From Gibbula magus (lineage: Eukaryota; Mollusca; Gastropoda; Trochida; Trochidae), in NCBI GenBank assembly GCA_936450465.1, contig OW388298.1, positions 11,294,663-11,358,662 on the forward strand: a stretch of 64,000 nucleotides of DNA. The letters are read 5' to 3'. A program made the position numbers and the translations under genes. Every line of letters starts with the position of its first letter. Positions within the stretch are counted from its first letter, which is position 1. Shown piece after piece: positions 38,101 through 50,100 of this stretch. Below the pieces are notes generated by a model. The model was not told the DNA's origin. It saw only the letters and a list, made by a program, of their open reading frames with translations, and searched no databases.

Positions 38101-41100
38101 GACCAGTACTGTCAACATAGTGACACAATACTAGTACTTTCTACATAGTGACACAATACTAGTACTGTCTACATAGTGACACAAGACCAGCACTGTCAAC
38201 ATAGTTACACAATACTAGTACTGTCAACATAGTGACACAAGACCAGCACTGTCAACATAGTTACACAATACTAGTACTGTCAACATCGTGACACAATACT
38301 AGTACTGTATACATAGTGACACAATACTAGTACTGTCTACATATAAGTGACACAAGACCAGTACTGTCAACATAGTGACACAATACTAGTACTTTCTACA
38401 TAGTGACACAATACTAGTACTGTCTACATAGTGACACAAGACCAGCACTGTCAACATAGTGACACAAGACCAGTACTGTCAACATAGTGACACAATACTA
38501 GTACTTTCTACATAGTGACACAAGACCAGCACTGTCAACATAGTTACACAATACTAGCACTGTCAACATAGTGACACAAGACCAGCACTGTCAACATAGT
38601 TACACAATACTAGCACTTTCAACATAGTGACACAAGACCAGTACTGTCAACATAGTGACACAATACTAGCACTGTCAACATAGTGACACAAGACCAGTAC
38701 TGTCAACATAGTGACACAAGACCAGCACTGTCAACATAGTTACACAATACTAGCACTGTCAACATAGTGACACAAGACCAGCACTGTCAACATAGTGACA
38801 CAATACTAGCACTGTCAACATAGTTACACAATACTAGTACTGTCAACATAGTTACACAATACTAGTACTGTCAACATAGTTACACAATACTAGTACTGTC
38901 AACATAGTGACACAATACTAGTAGGCCTACTGTCAACTGCTGATGACGGGGCGGAGTCCACGAGTGGTATGAAAGTATGCTAAGTTAGTTCCATACATTG
39001 ACTTGTGTGAAGTTCGTATCTGTTTTACCCAATGTGCATCAGACGTAAAAGTTTCACATAATTTTGACTGCTTCGTCGTCATCATGGCAACATCTTACCA
39101 CCTGCTTCCCTAATGATAAGGAAACATGAACGTTTTAATGGCGTTATATTGAAACCATCCCGGACGAGACTCGAACTCTGACCGAGAAGTCCGTATCTAC
39201 ATAGTGACACAATACTAGTACTATCTACATAGTAACACAAGACCAGTACTGTCTACATATTGACACATGACCAGAACTGTCTACATAGTGACACAATACT
39301 AGTACTGTCTACATAGCGACACAATACTAGTACTGTCTACATAGTGACACAATACCAGTACTGTCTACATAGTGACACAATACTAGTACTGTCAACATAG
39401 TGACACAATACCAGTACTGTCAACATAGTGACACAATACTAGTACTGTCTACATAGTGACACAATACTAGTACTGTCAACATAGTGACACAATACTAGTA
39501 CTGTCTACATAGCGACACAATACCAGTACTGTCAACATAGTGACACAATACTAGTACTGTCTACATAGTGACACAATACTAGTACTATCTACATAGTAAC
39601 ACAATACTAGTACTGTCTACATAGTGACACAATACTAGTACTGTCTACATAGTGACACAATACTAGTACTGTCTACATAGTGACACAATACCAGTACTGT
39701 CTACATAGTGACACAATACTAGTACTGTCAACATAGTGACACAATACCAGTACTGTCAACATAGTGACACAATACTAGTACTGTCTACATAGTGACACAA
39801 TACTAGTACTGTCAACATAGTGACACAATACTAGTACTGTCTACATAGTGACACAAGACCAGTACTATCTACATAGTGACACAATACTAGTACTGTCTAC
39901 ATAGTGACACAATACTAGTACTATCTACATAGTAACACAATACTAGTACTGTCTACATAGTGACACAATACTAGTACTGTCTACATAGTGACACAATACT
40001 AGTACTGTCTACATAGTGACACAATACCAGTACTGTCTACATAGTGACACAATACTAGTACTGTCAACATAGTGACACAATACCAGTACTGTCAACATAG
40101 TGACACAATACTAGTACTGTCTACATAGTGACACAATACTAGTACTGTCAACATAGTGACACAATACTAGTACTGTCTACATAGTGACACAAGACCAGTA
40201 CTATCTACATAGTGACACAATACTAGTACTGTCTACATAGTGACACAATACTAGTACTATCTACATAGTAACACAATACTAGTACTGTCTACATAGTGAC
40301 ACAATACTAGTACTGTCTACATAGTGACACAATACTAGTACTGTCTACATAGTGACACAATACCAGTACTGTCAACATAGTGACACAATACTAGTACTGT
40401 CTACATAGTGACACAATACTAGTACTGTCTACATAGTGACACAAGACCAGTACTATCTACATAGTGACACAATACTAGTACTGTCTACATAGTGACACAA
40501 TACTAGTACTATCTACATAGTAACACAATACTAGTACTGTCTACATAGTGACACAATACTAGTACTGTCTACATAGTGACACAATACTAGTACTGTCTAC
40601 ATAGTAACACAAGACCAGTACTGTCTACATATTGACACATGACCAGAACTGTCAACATAGTGACACAATACTAGTACTGTCTACATAGTTACACAAGACC
40701 AGAACTGTCTACATAGTGACACAATACCAGTACTGTCAACATAGTAACACAAGACCAGTACTGTCTACATATTAACACATGACCAGAACTGTCAACATAG
40801 TGACACAATACTAGTACTGTCTACATATTAACACATGACCAGAACTGTCAACATAGTGACACAATACTAGTACTGTCTACATAGTGACACAATACTAGTA
40901 CTGTCTACATAGTGACACAAGACCAGAACTGTCTACATAGTGACACAAGACCAGAACTGTCTACATAGTGACACAATACTAGTACTATCTACATAGTGAC
41001 ACAAGACCAGTACTGTCAACATAGTGACACAATACCAGTACTGTCAACATAGTGACACAAGACCAGTACTGTCAACATAGTGACACAATACCAGTACTGT

Positions 41101-44100
41101 CAACATCGTGACACAATACTAGTACTGTATACATAGTGACACAAGACCAGTACTGTCAACATAGTGACACAATACTAGTACTTTCTACATAGTGACACAA
41201 TACTAGTACTGTCTACATAGTGACACAAGACCAGTACTGTCAACATAGTGACACAATACTAGTACTGTCTACATAGTGACACAAGACCAGTACTGTCAAC
41301 ATAGTGACACAATACTAGTACTGTCTACATAGTGACACAATACTAGTACTGTCAACATAGTGACACAATACCAGTACTGTCAACATCGTGACACAATACT
41401 AGTACTGTATACATAGTGACACAATACTAGTAATGTCTACATATAAGTGACACAAGACCAGTACTGTCTACATAGTGACACAATACTAGTACTGTCAACA
41501 TAGTGACACAAGACCAGTACTGTCAACATAGTGACACAATACTAGTACTTTCTACATATAAGTGACACAAGACCAGAACTGTCTACATAGTGACACAATA
41601 CTAGTACTGTCTACATAGTGACACAAGACCAGTACTATCTACATAGTGACACAATACTAGAACTGTCAACATAGTGACACAATACTAGTACTTTCTACAT
41701 AGTGACACAATACTAGTACTGTCTACATAGTGACACAAGACCAGTACTGTCAACATAGTGACACAATACTAGCACTGTCAACATAGTTACACAATACTAG
41801 TACTGTCTACATATAAGTGACACAAGACCAGTACTGTCAACATAGTGACACAATACTAGCACTGTCAACATAGTGACACAATACTAGTACTGTCTACATA
41901 TAAGTGACACAATACTAGTACTGTCTACATAGTGACACAATACTAGTACTGTCTACATATAAGTGACACAATACTAGCACTGTCTACATAGTGACACAAT
42001 ACCAGTACTGTCAACATAGTGACACAATACTAGTACTGTCTACATAGTGACACAATTCTAGTACTGTCAACATAGTGACACAAGACCAGTACTGTCAACA
42101 TAGTGACACAATACTAGTACTTTCTACATAGTGACACAATACTAGTACTGTCTACATAGTGACACAATACTAGTACTGTCTACATAGTGACACAATACTA
42201 GTACTGTCAACATAGTGACACAAGACCAGTACTGTCAACATCGTGACACAATACTAGTACTGTATACATAGTGACACAATACTAGTCCTGTATACATATA
42301 AGTGACACAAGACCAGTACTGTCTACATAGTGACACAATACTAGTACTGTCAACATAGTGACACAAGACCAGTACTGTCAACATAGTGACACAATACTAG
42401 TACTTTCTACATATAAGTGACAAAAGACCAGTACTGTCAACATAGTGACACAATACCAGTACTGTCAACATAGTGACACAATACTAGCACTGTCAACATA
42501 GTGACACAATACTAGTACTGTCTACATATAAGTGACACAATACTAGTACTGTCTACATAGTGACACAATACCAGTACTGTCAACATAGTGACACAATACT
42601 AGTACTTTCTACATAGTGACACAATACTAGTACTGTCTACATAGTGACACAATACTAGTACTGTCTACATAGTGACACAATACTTGTACTGTCAACATAG
42701 TGACACAATACCAGTACTGTCAACATCGTGACACAATACTAGTACTGTATACATAGTGACACAATACTAGTACTGTCTACATATAAGTGACACAAGACCA
42801 GTACTGTCTACATAGTGACACAATACCAGTACTGTCAACATAGTGACACAATACTAGCACTGTCAACATAGTGACACAATACTAGTACTGTCTACATATA
42901 AGTGACACAATACTAGTACTGTCTACATAGTGACACAATACCAGTACTGTCAACATAGTGACACAATACTAGTACTGTCAACATAGTGACACAATACTAG
43001 TACTTTCTACATAGTGACACAATACTAGTACTGTCTACATAGTGACACAATACTAGTACTGTCTACATAGTGACACAATACTAGTACTGTCAACATAGTG
43101 ACACAATACCAGTACTGTCAACATCGTGACACAATACTAGTACTGTATACATAGTGACACAATACTAGTACTGTCTACATATAAGTGACACAAGACCAGT
43201 ACTGTCTACATAGTGACACAATACTAGTACTGTCAACATAGTGACACAAGACCAGTACTGTCAACATAGTGACACAATACTAGTACTTTCTACATATAAG
43301 TGACACAAGACCAGTACTGTCAACATAGTGACACAATACTAGTACTTTCTACATAGTGACACAATACTAGTACTGTCTACATAGTGACACAAGACCAGTA
43401 CTGTCAACATAGTGACACAATACTAGCACTGTCAACATAGTTACACAATACTAGTACTGTCAACATAGTTACACAATACTAGTACTGTCAACATAGTGAC
43501 ACAATACTAGTAGGCCTACTGTCAACTGCTGATGACGGGGCGGAGTCCACGAGTGGTATGAAAGTATGCTAAGTTAGTTCCATACATTGACTTGTGTGAA
43601 GTTCGTATCTGTTTTACCCAATGTGCATCAGACGTAAAAGTTTCACATAATTTTGACTGCTTCATCGTCATCATGGCAACATCTTACCACCTGCTTCCCT
43701 AATGATAAGGAAACATGAACGTTTTAATGGCGTTATATTGAAACCATCCCGGACGAGACTCGAACTCTGACCGAGAAGTCCGATGACCTACCCGATCGGT
43801 AAAAGCTGAAGCTAGAGGGAACACGTTCGCCTCATTCTGACATACTGCACACTAGTATTACAATGGTGATTACATAAAGTGCTAAATATTAAAATATATA
43901 GTGTATATACATAGATATTGTTGATATTGATAAACTCACTTTTTTAACCCCTTATAATTAAATTTGATCTTTCTCCAGGTTCCTTCGGGTGCATGTGTAC
44001 TACTAACGGCAGCACCATTTACTCATATAATGACCGGAGTAGTCACTCCTTGACGACCTTGACCTCCGACACGTGCTCCACTATCAAGGGCAAGATACAT

Positions 44101-47100
44101 ATCTGTGATGGAGACACGTGGGTACCTGTGGAAAATAACAATCAGGCTAGTCGAGTTAAACTTATTCTCTTTAATGTGAACACCTGAAAACGGTATAATG
44201 AAAGTTTGTATGTGTTTTATAAGTTGGATAGCAGTTAGTGCGAGATATATGTGATTTTAACTGCTAATCAAGTGAACATCCAATCCAGTGCGTTTTGTTC
44301 TCTCAATAAACGTTATAGTTCAGTCCCTTTAAATCTTTAACTAAATTACCTCCCCGCAGAAAGTGAAGTTTATATTTCCTCTCATATGCCATATATGCAC
44401 TTTTAGAAAATGCATACTGACCCTTGCGACAACTCGAAGGGATTTCTGAGACAGGGTCAGCGCCACCTATCCAAAGACAGTTACGTCCCCTCTATTGACC
44501 AATCAAATCGGTCGTTACAAACCCAATCGATCCAATAGTTGGTAATGCACCGACAGCTTTACAAATTGCCTGAAAGCGAACACTCTATGTCGACTGCGCT
44601 TCCGCTGTCCCCCGCCTTTTCCGCCTAAAATAAGGTTGTTCAATATTTCCGTTGTATATAAACGGCTTCAATATGACGAATGTGTTTTTCATTCAGCTGA
44701 ATGTTTCAATAGATCCAAATATTCGTGTTCACAGACTGGTTGGATCGAGAAAGGTGATGCTCGCTTTTACCCATCCTGTCACACAACTTCCGGTTGTCCG
44801 AGCATTATATCACGTGTCGAATGGGGAGCACGTGAAGTGCTCAGTGTGACCAAGATGAATGAAGCTCCTCATTACGCCATTATCCACCACACTGCCGGAG
44901 GGAGGTGCTTCAGCCGGGAACGCTGTGTCGAGAAAATGCGCTGGATTCAAGGATACCACATGACCAGTATGTACTTATTTGTTATCCCCCGCCACAACGA
45001 CGTTGTCGGGATCCAAAACGAAACCCAGACGCAAGGACGGACGGACGGACAGATGGATGTCGGGAACACTGTCTGTACATCCATCTGTCCGTCCGTCCTT
45101 GCGTCTGGGTTTCGTTTCTGGGCCAGAACTAAAATAAACTGTTTTGAAACTTGGTATGTGGAACAATCATCATGTGTAGATGTGCCTTTTGGGGTTTTCC
45201 ACTTCTATGGAATTTTATTTTTAGCTGTTTCCATTGAAATTTACTTGAAACTTTCGTTTCCTGATCAAAACTAAAAAAAAATGTCAGCCCAAGCTCAATG
45301 AAACTTGGTATGTGGAACAGTCTCATTGTGTAGATGTGCCTGTTTGGGTTTTCTACTACTTAAGAGTTTTAGTTTTAGTTTCCATGAAAACAAAACTCAA
45401 AGGTGCATCCATTGTGTTTCATAAAATTTTATTTGGCTTTAATACTCATGTGCTGTTTACAGTGCAAATATTAAATTCACTCAACTTGCATATTCATCCC
45501 CAATCGCCAAAATAACATAATTACAAGTTTCCAATTAAAACCGAGTTACATCATTATACATGTGCAGAAACAGAATCTGCACGTCCCATTTACATACACA
45601 GTAGTTATATATCTATTAAACATTATCAACCTAAATTTGTCATTTTGTCTGATATAAATAAGATTCCAAAATTATGTTTGACTCATTGGCGCGCGTCAAT
45701 CGCGATGCATTGTCCGGTTTTCGATAAGAAATCACTAGTTTAACCTTCATATCGTCAATATACTAAATCTACTTTCATCAAAATGGTAGTTTTCGGCATC
45801 AGTCGGTACTTATCGATAAAGTAACACCATTTATAACGTTTGAAATATGTGATCCCAATCAACACAATGGATGTACCTTTAACATTTGTTTCCGAACCAG
45901 AACTATAAAAAAAATGCTTGGCCTATTGTCAATGAAACTTGTTGTGTGGAACAAACATCAAGTGTAGATGTGTTTTGGGACTTCTATGTTTAGCCATTTC
46001 TATGGAAAACATCTTTATCTTGATTCGGGAACAAAACTAAAAATGCTTTATAGAATTCCACATTTTGGGAAGTTTATATGAATTTATTACTAATGGGTGA
46101 TTTAGGATTAATTAAAGAATAAAGTTCCATAATCATTGTTCACTATGTTTTGAAACTGTTCCCACTTGGCGGGGGCCGGATATAGCACACTCTGTCGACT
46201 TGTTATATTTGCCCATTACCTTTAAAGTCTACTTCATTTAGGATCAGAATTTCTTGGATGTATTTTCTATACCTACGAAAAAAAATTCTCAGTTTCCTTT
46301 CATTGAAATTTGGCAGTATTTATTATTATGTCCCCCGAAAAATTTTTCGGGAGACATAATGTTTTCGCCTCCGTCCGTCATTCCGTCTTTCCGTCATTCC
46401 GTCATTCCGTTATTCCGAAATGCTTTCTTTTCCGGGCCATATCTCAAAAACCGTTCAATATTTTTTCACGAAACTTGGTATGTGGTTAGACCTAGTGGTG
46501 GAGTGGTGCCTTTTGCTATTTTGGTTATTCTGAATTTTTTAATTTTTTCTGGTTTCCATGGAAACAATTTGAACTTAGTGCATATTGAGGGTAGGGACCT
46601 TTTCCGGCCTCTATTTCAAAATCTATCTAGTATTTCTTTACGAAACTTGGTATATGGTTAGACCTAGTGATAGAGTGGTGCCTTTTGCTACTTTGGCTAT
46701 TCTGATTTTTAAAATTTTTACTGGTTTCCATGGCAACAATTTGAACTTAGTGCATATTGGGGGTAGGGACCTTTTCCGGCCTCTATTTCAAAATCTATCA
46801 AGTATTTCTTTACGAAACTTGGTATGTGGTTAGACCTAGTGGTGGGGTGGTGCCTTCTGCTATTTTGGTTATTCTGAATTTTTTTTTCTGGTTTCCATGG
46901 AAACAATTTGAACTTAGTGCATATTGAGGGCAGGGACCTTTTCCGGCCTCTGGACCTTTTCCGGCCTCTATCTCCAAAACTGTTCAATATTTTTTCACCA
47001 AACTTTGTATTTGCTTAGACCTAGTGATAGAGTGGTGCCTTTTGCTACCTTGGCTATTCTGAATTTTTTATTTCTCGTTATTAATTCAGTTCATTAGTGC

Positions 47101-50100
47101 TTAGCATAAGTGAAAAATAAGGGTAATATGACTAGGTTGGATTGAAAGTTGGAGCGGGGGACATCACAGTGCATCACATGCACATATTTCTAGTTATATA
47201 TATGTTTTCTTAGGCAAACAAGATCAAACCTTTTCCATGAAGTTGGGATATTAGCCTGATAACTTTTGTGATTTAGTATATGTATTGACGTTTAAGCTTC
47301 ATAACACCAAACGTTTATGCGTATTCTCAATTCAATTATTCAAGTTAAACTTCATTTTATTTATATCATCATGCACAATTTTAAGAACTGGTCACAAAGT
47401 GCATAATTCTGCCAAATTTTAATGTATAATATTCCATAATATTCCTGCTAATATTCCATGGTTTTCAAATATCAACCCTAACTGGGGCTAACTTTAAGTA
47501 TCAACCTACCAGCCATATAACGTGATACTTGAAACTACCTTTCTAAACTGTATCACCCGGTACGAGGGACTTACAACATTGTAATTCCCTCTAGGAGGGT
47601 TTACACAGACAGTTGTAAACCCTGTTCGAAGGAATTATAATGAGTGTAAACCCTGATATAATTGCTAAGATGACGGCTTGAAGGTAAAGATCTGAAGAAA
47701 CTATCTGTAACTATTTTGAAAATTTCTTAAATATAGCACATTATGAAACGCAAATGTTTTGACGAAAGTGCGTCTCGAACCCGTAAGACCAGTAAGACCA
47801 GTCTTTCATAATCCAACGCCTTAGACTGCTGCGCCACGAAGACACACGAAAGACAACGGTCAAGAAGAACCTTACATAGAAATCTTTGCCGTACTGGGAT
47901 TGAGACAGTGAACAAGGATTTTACGAACGACTTTATATAGAATCTGGGGTTTTCGATAACTGGATAAGAAAGCGTATACTTAAAAACGGTTGATAATATA
48001 GATAAGCCATTCTACCGAGGATATGGTAAGGTTGCCTCCTCGGGTTTTTCCTTCCTATCAGGGTCCACAACCTTACCATATCCTCGGTATCATAGTTTAT
48101 CCTTATAGTAATTGCAAATTACAAGATTTCACTATCAATAACAAAGGGAATGATTTGGGTTGCCACTGCTTGGCATCCTCGGGTTTTTCCTTCCTATCAT
48201 GGTCCACAACCTTACCATATCCGAGGTATCATGACTTGTCCTTATAGTATCATTATTACATTACACCAAGGTTACCTTAGTGACTGACAATCACCTTCCT
48301 GGTTCGAGAAAGGAGACCCAGGTTGTTCAACACTAAAACTACGTTGTCGACTACGAGTTCGTAATTTGACAAATATTAAAATTTGTAAAACATTAAGCAA
48401 GTCTATGTTATTTCTGAATGGGGTTTCATCTCTATTCAGAAATCTTTCAGACATTTTATTCAGTAATTGTGAAATCATGCAATACATGTTTGATATGCAG
48501 TGGGACCTCGTTTAACCGAACCCCGTATATCCGGAATTCCGGCCATCCGCAGGGTAGTATTTAAAATCGTCTCTATGCATTTCTATACAAAGAATGATTC
48601 GCTTAAGGCCGGGTCACACTGTCCCGAATATGACAAAAGATGCCAACACGAATTAGAAAATTCTCATTTCGCACGAATTTCGTTTCGATTTTGGTTAAAA
48701 ACTAATCAAAATCCGGAGCAGGTACGATGCAGTCAAAAGGCAATACGATGTAACACGATGTAATACGACGTAACACACGACTACAATGCGAATGCAATGC
48801 GAATGTCGGGTTGATCGTCGCATTGGCCTAACGTTATATAGTCTGTAAGAATACAACACGATGACAGCATGATGGCAACACGACGTCGAATGAAGAGTTC
48901 GACGAGTATGCGATGAGAATACGAAGATGAGCTTGGTGATACAAGCATCACGTGACATCCACATTCTCGGTGTCGGCCCGGGAAAGCTTAATTTTAAATG
49001 TTAGGAAATACTGGAACAGCGTAATATAGACTTTGTTTTAGTATGGCAGAGAAAGCATAAACCTGATTACTGCTATGAAAACAAGAGATTGCCGAAATGA
49101 GTTAACCGCACTTTTTCTCTTTTAACTCTGATTACTCCTTTATACACCATGGAGAATCATTTTAAAACATGTTATATTATATGGAACTTGGTGCATGGTG
49201 CTACATATCAAAGTTACATACAACATTTTTGAAGTTTTTAAAATTTTAAAATGTTTTTCTCTAATTTAAAAAAGAAAAATACAAAATGTCGAACCCCTGA
49301 ATCCCCACTACCCAATTACCACTCTGGATAAGCTTATGAGTTAATTATATAATTAGGATGACTATTGAGCAATGGAGCAAACATATAGTCAATAAAGTTG
49401 CTGAAACCAGTCTAGCGTGAGTTGCCATGACAGCAGGAAATCACGTGACCCTTTCCGCCTTCGGTTGCACCATCGGCGGATGTTCGAAAATCTTTGTGTG
49501 TTAAAAAACTTCCGAACCCGCGTGCGAATCTTCATTTTCGTGGTCAGCCCGTGTCTCAATCTTTCCCTTCGCACGACCATCGAGATGCAATCTTGTTACT
49601 TCTTTTCATTATCGTACTCTCATCGTCTGTCCATCGGTACCATCGCCAAAATATTAAACACTTTGCTCCTCGATTGTCACAAGAAGGCAACGCGACTATC
49701 TTCAATCCTCGTGATTACCTGCGTATAACCATCGTTTAGCATTACGATGCTATCACGATGGAACTTAAGTAAGACTATATTCATTATATATGTATTTATA
49801 TACGATACCTATATGAATACATTCCATGTTTAATATAATGCATGCTTATAGGTGTACGTAATGAGTTTTTTTTATAGTACAGATACATTTTCCAGATGCA
49901 TGTATACCTAAGTGGTACATATAAGGTACTATATATTTCATACTCATTGTGATATATAGAAATATTGTTACATATATTACACATGTTATAATATGTAATA
50001 TTTATATCATTACATGTCTCATATTGACATAAACCTTTTGATGTAGTAAATGCCCTCGTAACCTAGTCAATACGACATGGTATAATCACCGTGTGCATTC

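Noticed and set aside
33885..43509. CRISPR array
   Set aside because: Units are directly adjacent variants of one 28-bp sequence with no unique spacers, in a eukaryotic intron.
44636..45274. Single-exon ORF containing the PGRP start
   Set aside because: Reads through the real exon into intron sequence on both sides; the PGRP domain continues at 50779 in the right phase.
47756..47848. Functional tRNA with long variable arm
   Set aside because: T-arm and acceptor pairing are poor; kept as a pseudogene.
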